Source: an uncultured Lachnospiraceae bacterium (GTDB lineage: Bacteria > Bacillota > Clostridia > Lachnospirales > Lachnospiraceae). From it: a stretch of DNA of 10,001 nt. The stretch is taken from assembly GCA_905236615.1 (NCBI GenBank), contig CAJORC010000329.1, positions 1 to 10,001 of the forward strand, in the 5' to 3' direction. Both the position numbers and the translations under genes were made by a program. The notes beneath the pieces were generated by a model, which made no database searches, was not told the DNA's origin, and saw only the letters and a list, made by a program, of their open reading frames with translations. Positions 1 through 6,497 of this stretch are shown one piece after another (within the stretch, counting starts at the first letter, position 1; each line of letters opens with the position of its first letter).

Positions 1-1039
1 CACGAACTATTGGAAAATAAGCATCTATACCATTGCGATTGCATTCGGAAGCATCTTCCGTGACTCCGCCTGCAAAAGCGATCACTGTCTTGCCATATTT
101 TTTAGCCAGTTTTGCTACTCCAATTGGCGCTTTTCCCATAGCTGTCTGAAAATCCAGCATTCCTTCTCCTGTCACAACGAGATCAGCTTCTTTTATATAA
201 TCTTCCAGACCAGTCTCATCCAGTACAATCTTTATCCCGGACTGAAGCTTTGCATTTGTATATGTGAGAAATGCAAAGCCCATACCTCCGGCAGCTCCGG
301 TACCCGGATATTTCGGATCAGCTTTCGGAAATTTTTCTCTGGATGCTGCTGCATAATATGAAAGCCATTTATCCATATCCATGATCATTGAAGGTGTTGC
401 TCCTTTCTGCGGTCCATATACCGCACTGCAGCCTTCCGTGCCGCATAAAGGATTCGTCACATCGCATGCCACCATGAACTCACATTCCGTCAGTTCCGGA
501 ATAACATTGTCATCAGTTATTGTCTCAAGTTCTTTTAGTCCCCTTGCGCCAAAGGCTATCTGTCTTCCGTTTTTATCAAGAAAGCCATATCCAAGCGCCT
601 GAAGCATTCCAACTCCGCCGTCATTTGTAGCACTTCCGCCTATCCCAACGATAAATCTCCTGCATCCCTTTCCTATGGCATCCTTTATCACTTCCCCAAC
701 ACCATATGTCGTGGCATCTAATGGATTCAGCTCATTCTTAGGAACAAGGGTTATTCCTGCAGCCCCACTCATCTCAATTACCGCAGTCATTGACTCCCTT
801 ATTATTCCATAAGCGCATCGCACCGGAGAACCTAAAGGTCCTGTTACAAGTGCTTCTACTCTCTCTCCGTTCATACCGGCAGTAAGAGCTTCCACCGTTC
901 CCTCTCCGCCATCAGCCAGAGGTCTTACCTCCACAGTTACTGTCGGATCTGCCCGCTTAATGCCTTCTGCTACTGCACAACCTGCCTCTATCGAAGTCAT
1001 ACTTCCTTTAAAGGAATCTATTGCTGTTACTACTTTCAT
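1..1039 (-). CDS. glxK: Glycerate 2-kinase (GlxK/GarK family), C-terminus beyond window
   Basis: This gene encodes an ATP-dependent kinase that phosphorylates D-glycerate to 2-phosphoglycerate in the cytoplasm, feeding glycerate from sugar-diacid or glyoxylate breakdown into lower glycolysis. I translated 346 codons from the ATG whose complement lies at 1037-1039. The N-terminus has the family signature IDSFKGS (residues 7-13) and LADGGEGT (41-48). A glycine-rich IGGSATNDGG motif follows near residue 132, and GEGMLDFQTAMGKAPIGVAK lies in the last sixth. The frame is open to the window edge; family members are about 380 residues, so only roughly 30-35 are missing. An AGAGGTG ribosome binding site lies about 8 nt upstream of the start. 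It is divergent from the cdaR-type regulator, which in Enterobacteria controls glycerate kinase and diacid catabolism, so regulation by that neighbour is likely (inference). Family assignment is firm; the choice of the 2-kinase reaction follows family knowledge. Confidence 0.93.
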   Translation of the reverse strand, partial: MKVVTAIDSFKGSMTSIEAGCAVAEGIKRADPTVTVEVRPLADGGEGTVEALTAGMNGERVEALVTGPLGSPVRCAYGIIRESMTAVIEMSGAAGITLVPKNELNPLDATTYGVGEVIKDAIGKGCRRFIVGIGGSATNDGGVGMLQALGYGFLDKNGRQIAFGARGLKELETITDDNVIPELTECEFMVACDVTNPLCGTEGCSAVYGPQKGATPSMIMDMDKWLSYYAAASREKFPKADPKYPGTGAAGGMGFAFLTYTNAKLQSGIKIVLDETGLEDYIKEADLVVTGEGMLDFQTAMGKAPIGVAKLAKKYGKTVIAFAGGVTEDASECNRNGIDAYFPIVR

Positions 1040-1094
1040 ATTTCAACACCTCTTTGCATATCCGGAATAGCTATGTTTATTGTTTATATTGAAA

Positions 1095-1123
1095 ATTATA
1101 GACATTCCATTGACAGTTTGGTA
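1095..1123 (-). promoter_or_regulatory. Candidate glxK promoter with perfect -10 and weak -35
   Basis: On the minus strand a perfect TATAAT -10 (complement at 1095-1100) sits about 55 nt upstream of the glycerate kinase start. The -35 position (about 1118-1123) reads TACCAA, a poor match to TTGACA. A strong -10 with a poor -35, directly abutted by the repeats at 1126-1181, is what an activator-dependent promoter looks like. The activator role is inference. Confidence 0.5.
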
Positions 1124-1138
1124 TATTATCTGTAACAT
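1110..1138 (+). promoter_or_regulatory. Possible cdaR promoter
   Basis: A perfect TTGACA (1110-1115) is followed after 17 nt by TAACAT (1133-1138), a 4/6 match to TATAAT. It points toward the regulator gene about 90 nt downstream. The putative -10 is inside the inverted repeat described at 1133-1170, so a protein bound there could repress it (inference). Confidence 0.4.
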
Positions 1139-1181
1139 TTGTGAACTTATATTTCCTTTTTCAAATGTTATCTGTACCATT
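1126..1181. promoter_or_regulatory. Candidate CdaR operator: inverted plus direct repeats
   Basis: TAACATTTG (1133-1141) and CAAATGTTA (1162-1170) form a perfect 9-bp inverted repeat around a 20-nt centre. Overlapping it, TTATCTGTAACATT (1126-1139) recurs as TTATCTGTACCATT (1168-1181), 13 of 14 bases identical, exactly 42 bp apart, which is four helical turns. It lies between two divergent genes, just upstream of the weak glxK -35 and over the possible cdaR -10. It is the obvious binding site for the adjacent regulator; the link to CdaR is inferred from position. Confidence 0.6.
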
Positions 1182-1226
1182 CAAGGCTTTTAATTATATC
1201 TACGATCAGAAACGGGTATATTAGTT

Positions 1227-2312
1227 ATGGCAAATACAATATCTAAACAACTGGCACAGCAAATAGTAGACACTATACATGATGTCTGTGGCTACAATAT
1301 CAATTTCATCAATACACAGGGGATAATTTATGCTTCCAGTGACCCCGAAAGAATTGAAAGTTATCATGAGATAGGAAGACAGGTTGCAATCACAGGAGAA
1401 ACTATCGAAGTAGAATATGACGGTGATTATCCCGGCACCAATAAAGGTATCAACATACCTGTTTATCACCATAAACGTGTTATCGCTGTAGTTGGAATAT
1501 CCGGTAACCCTACCGATGTCCGCCGATATGCTCATCTGGCTGAACGCATTTCTAACATTTTGTTACATGAACAGGAATTGAATTCAAGACACAGAACCAT
1601 AGATGAGAAAAAACAGTATTTGCTTAGATCTATAATTAACAAAGATTTTGAGAATCAGGATTATCTCCAAGAATGTATTCGTGAATTTAAGATTGATACC
1701 GGTCACTCATACAGAATGATTAAAATAGCTTTAAACAGCAGATATAATTTAAGAAATATCGCAATGCTGGAACAGGACATTGAAGCCCTGTTCAGCACTC
1801 TGAAAAACAGTTTGTATACATATGCTTATCCAAATCATTTCATGGGCATTATTCATGAAGATACTTTTTCTTCTGATAATTATAATTTAAAAAGTTTTTC
1901 AGAAAGTCACAAGGATATTGTAAAGATGGCTATTGGTAAAAGCTCTCCATTTTACAAATGCAGTGAATCGTGGGAGACTGCCGAAACTGCCTTGGACTCA
2001 ATAAAAGGTACTCCGGGCTCTCTGGTTGTTTTCGACGAATTGACCCTTGAAATATTACTTGCCGGCTTACCACAAAATAAAGTAAATGAATATTTATCAA
2101 AGGTACTATCGAAACTTACCGATGAAGACTTAAAATTATTGCAGATATATTATGAAGTAAACATGTCACTGCAAAGCACTGCACAAAAAATGTTTCTTCA
2201 TAAAAATACGATTCAACAGCGTCTAAACAGAATTACATCAAATACAGGTTATAACCCAAGAAACTTCAAAGATGCCTTTATATTTTATCTTGCAATCCTT
2301 CTAAAAGCTTAA
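1227..2312 (+). CDS. cdaR: CdaR-family sugar diacid / PucR-type transcriptional regulator
   Basis: This 361-residue protein has the two-part layout of carbohydrate-diacid regulators. Residues about 1-135 match the putative sugar-diacid recognition domain: an N-terminal KQLAQQIVDTIHDVCGYNIN stretch, then INTQGIIYASSDPERIESYH and later VVGISGNPTDVRRYAHL. The last 55 residues form the PucR C-terminal helix-turn-helix (STAQKMFLHKNTIQQRLNRI near 315-335). The family senses glucarate, galactarate or glycerate and activates catabolic genes in E. coli; here the divergent neighbour is glycerate kinase, which supports the same role. The ATG start has only a weak upstream GGG as ribosome binding site, suggesting low expression, but it gives the complete recognition domain. 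No terminator was recognised after the stop. Family confidence is high; the exact effector is unknown. Confidence 0.9.
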   Translation: MANTISKQLAQQIVDTIHDVCGYNINFINTQGIIYASSDPERIESYHEIGRQVAITGETIEVEYDGDYPGTNKGINIPVYHHKRVIAVVGISGNPTDVRRYAHLAERISNILLHEQELNSRHRTIDEKKQYLLRSIINKDFENQDYLQECIREFKIDTGHSYRMIKIALNSRYNLRNIAMLEQDIEALFSTLKNSLYTYAYPNHFMGIIHEDTFSSDNYNLKSFSESHKDIVKMAIGKSSPFYKCSESWETAETALDSIKGTPGSLVVFDELTLEILLAGLPQNKVNEYLSKVLSKLTDEDLKLLQIYYEVNMSLQSTAQKMFLHKNTIQQRLNRITSNTGYNPRNFKDAFIFYLAILLKA

Positions 2313-2318
2313 GTCTTC

Positions 2319-2498
2319 CTAGATCACGCCCATGCTTCTTAATAAAAAGAGCCATAATGCCAATGAAAAGGGACACCCAAAAGTCGTCAGCATTATAACA
2401 CTGCTGCTCAGTGTTCCCTCATGCCCCATGCTCTTGGCCATGATATAGCAGCTTACAGTAGTGGCTGATCCAAGCATCACAAGGATTGCAACCAGTTG
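2319..2498 (-). pseudogene. C-terminal remnant of AEC-family (auxin efflux carrier-like) permease
   Basis: On the minus strand 59 codons, ending at a TAG (2319-2321), read as the last membrane segments of an AEC transporter: LVAILVMLGSATTVSCYIMA, then KSMGHEGTLSSSVIMLTT, then a hydrophobic end LALWLFLLRSMGVI. The LGSATTVS...MAK.(M/L)GHEG pattern is typical of clostridial AEC permeases, which export or import small organic anions. A complete member has about 300 residues. Here an in-frame TAG (2499-2501) immediately precedes the fragment and there is no start, so it is a broken gene. Its position beside cdaR and glycerate kinase suggests it once transported an organic acid for this locus (inference). 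Confidence 0.8.
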
Positions 2499-2607
2499 CT
2501 ACCATGATAGTATCCATATATTACCTTTTCATCACCAAACTGCCATGCAATTTTGTAAAAATACTTTTTATCCAGCTTTTTGTATTTCTCTAATTCTGAA
2601 CTAGAAA
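2477..2607 (-). pseudogene. Unidentified coding-like fragment upstream of AEC remnant
   Basis: In another minus-strand frame, a short open stretch between stops at about 2605-2607 and 2477-2479 reads with protein-like composition, for example KYFYKIAWQFGDEKVIYGYY. It has no start codon with a ribosome binding site and overlaps the end of the PHP gene. It probably represents debris of a second gene joined to the permease remnant near 2499 by a deletion. I do not recognise the family and it may be chance. The rest of 2313-2589 holds nothing else I can identify, and I saw no clear terminator. Confidence 0.25.
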
Positions 2608-3300
2608 TCTAATTAATTTTTCAGTATCATTATTAAGGATAAGTAATTCCGGAAAATTCATTTCCTCCAGCATCTTCTCCGCCAATTCAAATCTTCCTAC
2701 CCAGCTGGGATCATGTGCATCGGAACTCACAATAATTGGTACTGACAAGATTTGGCACCAATTAAGCATATTCCTGTAATTATCATAACAATTTAATCGT
2801 TTCTCTTTTTTCACTAATGAACTATTATTAACCTCAAGTGCTGTGTCTGTATCGTGAGCTGCCCGAACCAAAGCCTCATAGTCTAACGGCGTATGATTAT
2901 CATCCGGATGTGAAATGAGTTTCACCTTGGGATGTTTCATACAAGATATTACATTTTCTGTATTTTTTTGCACTCCTGCATCCTGATAGCAGAGAGTATG
3001 AATTCCTGCAATAGCATAATCAAGTTTCTGAATAAACCTTTCCTCCAGTGAAAGTGTTCCATCATTAAGAATATTGATCTCGCATCCATGAATTATTTGC
3101 ACTCCGTACAATTCTCGTGGTACAACTTTTAAATTATTATAATAAAATGGATCTACCGTCCCCGGAATTCCCGGCGCATGTTCTGTGATACCCAAAACTT
3201 CCAGTTTTTTTTCAGAGGCTGCCTGTGCCATTTCTCGGATTGTTCCATATGCATGTCCACTTACAAGTGTATGAGTATGTATATCTGCAATAAGTCGCAT
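2590..3300 (-). CDS. YcdX-like PHP-domain phosphatase/hydrolase
   Basis: This 236-residue protein has the polymerase-and-histidinol-phosphatase fold in its compact YcdX-type form, a cytoplasmic trinuclear metal phosphoesterase. Every expected metal ligand can be seen at YcdX-like spacing: DIHTHT gives H8 and H10, H16 follows, TEHAPG gives H41, HGCEI gives E74, GIHT gives H101, SHPDD gives H131, and SSDAHDP gives D194 and H196. Length matches the family (about 240-250). The start is an ATG with AAAGGAG seven nt upstream. It lies 39 nt downstream of the carbonic anhydrase-like gene on the same strand, so the two probably share a transcript. The natural substrate of this family is not settled; an intact active site argues that the gene is functional. 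Confidence 0.92.
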   Translation of the reverse strand: MRLIADIHTHTLVSGHAYGTIREMAQAASEKKLEVLGITEHAPGIPGTVDPFYYNNLKVVPRELYGVQIIHGCEINILNDGTLSLEERFIQKLDYAIAGIHTLCYQDAGVQKNTENVISCMKHPKVKLISHPDDNHTPLDYEALVRAAHDTDTALEVNNSSLVKKEKRLNCYDNYRNMLNWCQILSVPIIVSSDAHDPSWVGRFELAEKMLEEMNFPELLILNNDTEKLIRFLVQN

Positions 3301-3339
3301 TTTATAACTCCTTTATTAAACACAAATTTATAAGTTGAC

Positions 3340-3828
3340 CTATTGTACTGACTTTTTCGCCAGTTCGACATAGTGCAGTGCATTATGCCTTGAGTGCTCA
3401 GCCTGTTCTGATGATACTGCTTTTTTCACGGCAGCAGGGCATCCAAGTACAAGGGAATCCTCGGGTATGATCATACCCTGTGTCACTACAGCACCTGCCC
3501 CAATAATACTATTTTTACCAATTTTACAACCATTCATGATTATTGCACCCATGCCTACCAATACATTATCTCCGATTTCAGCCCCATGTATGATCGCACC
3601 ATGTCCAACAGTCACATAATCACCAATTCTTACAGGAAATCCTTCATCTTGATGTACTACAGCATTATCCTGAATATTCGTATTAGATCCAATTGTAATC
3701 GTATCCATGTCTGCTCTGACAACAGCATTAAACCATATACTGCTATTTTCTCCAATTGTCACATCACCCATAACCTTAGCGCCATCTGCAATATAAACGC
3801 TCTCATCTATTTTTTTATGCTGTTTCAT
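3340..3828 (-). CDS. Gamma-class carbonic anhydrase-like hexapeptide-repeat protein
   Basis: This 162-residue left-handed beta-helix protein belongs to the gamma carbonic anhydrase / YrdA / PaaY group, a trimeric zinc protein. Hexapeptide turns such as IGENSSIW, IGDYVTVG, IGDNVLVG and IGKNSIIG run through most of the chain. The zinc ligands are present: H59 (VVHQ), H76 and H81 (GHGAIIH), with the accompanying R38-A-D40 and Q53-D54 pairs, so the metal site is intact. The start is the ATG at 3826-3828, with AAAGGAG a few nt upstream. An in-frame TTG 21 nt further out would begin inside or before that ribosome binding site and was not used. Whether this group hydrates CO2 or hydrolyses a thioester varies by member and cannot be read from sequence. 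Probably cotranscribed with the PHP gene. Confidence 0.93.
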   Translation of the reverse strand: MKQHKKIDESVYIADGAKVMGDVTIGENSSIWFNAVVRADMDTITIGSNTNIQDNAVVHQDEGFPVRIGDYVTVGHGAIIHGAEIGDNVLVGMGAIIMNGCKIGKNSIIGAGAVVTQGMIIPEDSLVLGCPAAVKKAVSSEQAEHSRHNALHYVELAKKSVQ

Positions 3829-3860
3829 TTTTCTGCTCCTTTCGCTCAAGTGCCTGAACT

Positions 3861-3866
3861 ATTCTA
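3861..3866 (-). promoter_or_regulatory. Possible -10 of carbonic anhydrase/PHP operon
   Basis: The complement of 3861-3866 is TAGAAT, a 5/6 match to the -10 consensus, about 33 nt upstream of the chosen ATG. No good -35 is visible at 16-18 nt. The site lies just downstream of the partition-operon terminator, where a new promoter would be needed. Confidence 0.35.
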
Positions 3867-3901
3867 CCACATTTTATGTCTGTATTTACCTTTCGTTAAA
3901 T

Positions 3902-3942
3902 AAAAAAGGAAGAACCTTATAAGATATCTTTGTTCTTCCTTC
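3902..3942 (-). terminator. Rho-independent terminator of the parAB operon
   Basis: AAGGAAGAAC (3906-3915) pairs perfectly with GTTCTTCCTT (3932-3941) across a 16-nt loop. Read on the minus strand, the hairpin ends in a run of six T followed by ATTT, the classic intrinsic terminator. It closes the RHH-parA-parB transcript after the palindromes at 3981-4050 and insulates the carbonic anhydrase operon. Confidence 0.8.
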
Positions 3943-3966
3943 ATTATTTGTCTTAGATCGATTTGA

Positions 3967-4060
3967 TTGTTAAGTTTTAGACGAATTAGTTCCCGGGGAA
4001 CTAATTCGTTAAATTTCTAACAAACCAGTTCCCTGGGAACTAGTTTGTTAATTTTCTAAC
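3967..4060. repeat. Tandem 39-bp repeat with two long palindromes, candidate parS centromere
   Basis: ACGAATTAGTTCCC-G-GGGAACTAATTCGT (3981-4009) is a perfect 29-bp palindrome. The 33-bp palindrome at 4018-4050, centre 4034, has arms of 16 bp with one mismatch. They share the core AGTTCCC-N-GGGAACT, while their outer arms differ. Their centres (3995 and 4034) are 39 bp apart. The linker GTTAA..TTT..(G/A)AC recurs at 3969, 4008 and 4047, again exactly 39 bp apart, so the unit is a tandem repeat. The array lies directly after parB, as centromeres do in several plasmids, and single-base centres disfavour an RNA-hairpin role. ParB binding is inferred. Confidence 0.7.
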
Positions 4061-4077
4061 TATCCTTATCTGGAAAC

Positions 4078-5136
4078 TTACTTATTTTCATTATTGCCAA
4101 TATTATTGATAGCAGTAAGGATATATTCAAGTTCCATCCTTATTTCGTTTATCTCTTCAGGCTGCAGTTTATCCATTTTCTTTTCAAATCCATGCAAATT
4201 ATTTATGAAAGTATCTTTATACGTTTTCTTCTTTGCAGGAGTAGCCTTTGAGATATCTGCCTCATGGTTATTTTCTTTCTCATTCATTTTTTGTTCCAGA
4301 ACAGCTGATACGATGGCAGCAGCGTATGATGCTTTACTGGTTTTTTCATCATTGTTATCAGTTGCTTCCGGACTATCTATTTCCTTTATTTCAGATATTA
4401 TTTTCTCAATATTGTCACGATTTAAAGGATTATTACTATTTACAGCTTTTGATACACCATCTAAAACAATATCCTGATACTCTTTATCAATCACTGAAAG
4501 AGCAGCAGCCTGTTTCAAAGGAATGTGTCCTTCAGCTTCAGCTTCTACTAACCGTGGCGACATCTTGAGCAGTTGACGATATCTCCATACAATAGTGTAA
4601 GAAGTATCAAATTCATCAGCTATCATTTTGTTCATAGCAGTATCAGAGCCACGGAACTCCCCTGTCATTTTTATTATTCCTGCAAGATATTCCATCTGTC
4701 TTGCAATATATATATGGCCGCCATCTGATGAAGCATTAGCAGATCCCCTTGTGTGTATATTTGCTCTTAAATACCATAAACGGCTTTCTGTTTCTGCTTC
4801 AGGCTTTTCATAGATATTACAAGGAATGACTGTATTTCCAAGCGTCTTCATTGCAAAAGCACGTCTATGACCTGAAAAGATCATATACCGTCCGTTTGGC
4901 ATTTTCCAGACGTCAATAGCACCATGAAAGCCATTCTCTTTTATTCCTTTTAAAATATTTGCTGTATTTTCTTCATTAACTTCACCAACAAGATAAGAAT
5001 TTGTCGTTCCTTCATTATCTGTGTATTCATCAAGTAGTGATAATTCTATTTTATCCCTGCCGGATGTCTTCTTGTCCTGTTCTATCTTTTCACCGGCTTC
5101 TGCAAGTAATGTTATTCCAGTTCTTTTCCGCCTCAT
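4078..5136 (-). CDS. parB: ParB-family partition protein
   Basis: This 352-residue protein has the ParB order of domains. After a basic N-terminus (RRKRTG) that may contact ParA comes the ParB/sulfiredoxin-like nucleotide domain, with the CTP-binding box GHRR at residues 89-92 (FSGHRRAFA). A helix-turn-helix region about 165-192 follows (NKMIADEFDTSYTIVWRYRQ), then a charged linker and a C-terminal helical part that should dimerise. It should bind a parS centromere and load as a clamp for ParA-driven segregation. The ATG overlaps the parA stop by four bases (ATGA), so the two are translationally coupled, and AAAGGA lies seven nt upstream. The palindromes at 3981-4050 are its likely target (inference). 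Confidence 0.92.
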   Translation of the reverse strand: MRRKRTGITLLAEAGEKIEQDKKTSGRDKIELSLLDEYTDNEGTTNSYLVGEVNEENTANILKGIKENGFHGAIDVWKMPNGRYMIFSGHRRAFAMKTLGNTVIPCNIYEKPEAETESRLWYLRANIHTRGSANASSDGGHIYIARQMEYLAGIIKMTGEFRGSDTAMNKMIADEFDTSYTIVWRYRQLLKMSPRLVEAEAEGHIPLKQAAALSVIDKEYQDIVLDGVSKAVNSNNPLNRDNIEKIISEIKEIDSPEATDNNDEKTSKASYAAAIVSAVLEQKMNEKENNHEADISKATPAKKKTYKDTFINNLHGFEKKMDKLQPEEINEIRMELEYILTAINNIGNNENK

Positions 5137-5999
5137 ACTTTTGTCCTTTCGATTATCTCATTAACCAATGTGCTGTAATCCTGTGTTACAGGAGCCGTCC
5201 TCTTTGTATAAGCAAGCGGCACTCCCATATCTATTGACCACTTTGTCTCAGTGCTGTATCTTATCGGGGCATCTATGTACTTTTCCTTAAAAACAGTCTT
5301 CATATCAGTTAAAGTTGAGGCATCATACGAAGTGTTTTTCATACAGATTGTCGGATATATTCCTAAGAGAGAAACTCTTGTCTCATATTCCGTTCTGATG
5401 TTATCCAACATTTCTATCAACCCGGATACACCATTTATTGAAGCCGGATCAATCGTTGTAGGAACAAGAACATAATCGCAGGCAGCAATTAAATCCATGG
5501 TCAGTCTGTTGTTTGCAGGAGCGAAGTCCATTAAACAGAAATCATAATCATACATATGATTTCTGGTATGCCTTATCATTGAAAATGCCTTACTTAACTG
5601 GCCTCCGGGAATAGCTTCTGATACAAGCAGATCATTTATCTTATCAAGATCAACCTTAGGACTTATAGAAGTTGGTCTTGCAGGAATAATATCGATTCCT
5701 CTTTTTCGAGGAGCACCTTTCTCCGTAAGTGAGAAAGAAGCATTCCTTATCGTGTCGTTAATTTTCTCGGGATATAAGAAAAGATCTTCAATAGTAGGCG
5801 TATCATTTAAGAATGAATAACTGCCACCATTAAGCTCCTGATCTGTCTGCAAAAGATATGTCGTTATGTTAGCCTGTGAATCAGCATCTACAACCAAAAC
5901 CTTTTTCTTAAAATTCTTTGCCAGTATTCCTGCTATATTGAATGTACTGGTCGTTTTTCCGGTTCCGCCTTTTCTTGAATAAATTGCTATTTTTATCAT
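5133..5999 (-). CDS. parA: ParA-family partition ATPase
   Basis: This 288-residue Walker-type ATPase begins almost directly with its deviant Walker A motif KGGTGKTT (residues 10-17). The A-prime motif VVDADSQAN (D38, D40) and Walker B CLMDFAP (D158) follow, then VLVPTTIDPASINGV. These are the hallmarks of ParA/MinD partition ATPases, which bind nucleoid DNA nonspecifically as ATP dimers and move ParB-bound plasmids. It lacks the N-terminal HTH extension of P1/F-type ParA, so it probably does not itself repress the operon; the small RHH protein 15 nt upstream would do that (inference). The start is ATG, with AAGGAG 11 nt upstream, a slightly long spacing. The gene overlaps parB by four bases. 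Confidence 0.96.
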   Translation of the reverse strand: MIKIAIYSRKGGTGKTTSTFNIAGILAKNFKKKVLVVDADSQANITTYLLQTDQELNGGSYSFLNDTPTIEDLFLYPEKINDTIRNASFSLTEKGAPRKRGIDIIPARPTSISPKVDLDKINDLLVSEAIPGGQLSKAFSMIRHTRNHMYDYDFCLMDFAPANNRLTMDLIAACDYVLVPTTIDPASINGVSGLIEMLDNIRTEYETRVSLLGIYPTICMKNTSYDASTLTDMKTVFKEKYIDAPIRYSTETKWSIDMGVPLAYTKRTAPVTQDYSTLVNEIIERTKV

Positions 6000-6014
6000 T
6001 AATTCTTACGCTCC

Positions 6015-6197
6015 TTAATATGGTTTTCTTTTATCTGGTTCCTGAAAATAATATTTCGATATCGCCCTGTCAAGGATTCTTTCAACAGCTTCAGTACGTG
6101 ACATACCTATATCACTGCAATATCTGTCTAATTCCTCGAATATCCTGCGATCCAGTTTCATGGTTATCCGCTTGTAATCTTTTTTAAGTTGTGGCAT
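6015..6197 (-). CDS. Small ribbon-helix-helix (CopG/Arc-type) regulator of the partition operon
   Basis: This 60-residue protein has the ribbon-helix-helix form. A short basic beta-strand (YKRITMKLD, about residues 8-16) is followed by two helices, RIFEELDRYCSDIG and SRTEAVERILDRAISKYYF. Such proteins dimerise and insert the strand pair into the major groove, usually as repressors of their own operon. The ATG at 6195-6197 has GGAG six nt upstream; an in-frame TTG twelve nt earlier lacks that support. It is the first gene of the transcript that continues into parA (15-nt gap) and parB. Autorepression through the palindrome at 6251-6287 is inferred from position and from the missing HTH in ParA. 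A direct centromere-binding role, as for ParG-like or omega proteins, is the alternative. Confidence 0.85.
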   Translation of the reverse strand: MPQLKKDYKRITMKLDRRIFEELDRYCSDIGMSRTEAVERILDRAISKYYFQEPDKRKPY

Positions 6198-6250
6198 ACT
6201 TGTCTCCAAAGAAAGATAGCTGTGTATAATCGTACATACTTTTACTGATG

Positions 6251-6287
6251 ATTATATCACATTTATTGCATCATGCAATGATATAAT
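6251..6287 (-). promoter_or_regulatory. Partition-operon promoter inside a palindromic operator
   Basis: On the minus strand a perfect TATAAT (complement at 6251-6256) is preceded by TGA, making an extended -10, and lies 16 nt from a weak -35 TTGCAT. It would start transcription about 45-50 nt before the RHH gene. The region is strongly symmetric. ATTGCAT-C-ATGCAAT (6265-6279) is a perfect palindrome, and ATTATATCA (6251-6259) is the exact inverse of TGATATAAT (6279-6287). The arms thus cover both the -10 and the -35, as expected for an autoregulatory operator. A mirror-image TGATATAAT on the plus strand could also fire toward the origin. Confidence 0.7.
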
Positions 6288-6289
6288 AT

Positions 6290-6497
6290 AAAAAATCCTG
6301 TAAAATTCTGTCTTTTCTCTTATGAATTTTAGAAGTCGGAGAGTATTTTATGAATATTAAAAACAGTAATCTGTAAAAGAACAATAACAAGATATATTCT
6401 GTTTTGTTTATTATTGTTTTAAAACAATAGTTTTACTTTACTTTCTTTTAAAGGGATCTGGAAGCCGCATAATAACTGCATTTCAGCTGTTATTCGG
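6290..6497. other. AT-rich segment beside the iterons, candidate DNA-unwinding region
   Basis: No gene is visible here. The stretch is very AT-rich up to about 6450 and carries the perfect 16-bp palindrome ATTGTTTTAAAACAAT (6413-6428). AACAATAA (6380-6387) can pair with TTATTGTT (6411-6418), competing with the palindrome. Placement between the partition promoter and the first iteron fits a DNA-unwinding element. An eight-codon reading frame near 6351 is too small to call. The role is inference; only the composition and repeats are seen. Confidence 0.4.

Noticed and set aside
3829..3849. Upstream TTG start for the carbonic anhydrase-like protein
   Set aside because: The clear AAAGGAG site falls between the TTG and the ATG, so the ATG at 3826-3828 is the start; the extra residues encode the ribosome binding site itself.
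6351..6377. Eight-codon frame (MNIKNSNL) after a GGAG-like site
   Set aside because: Too short, in AT-rich noncoding sequence, with no downstream gene for a leader peptide to control.
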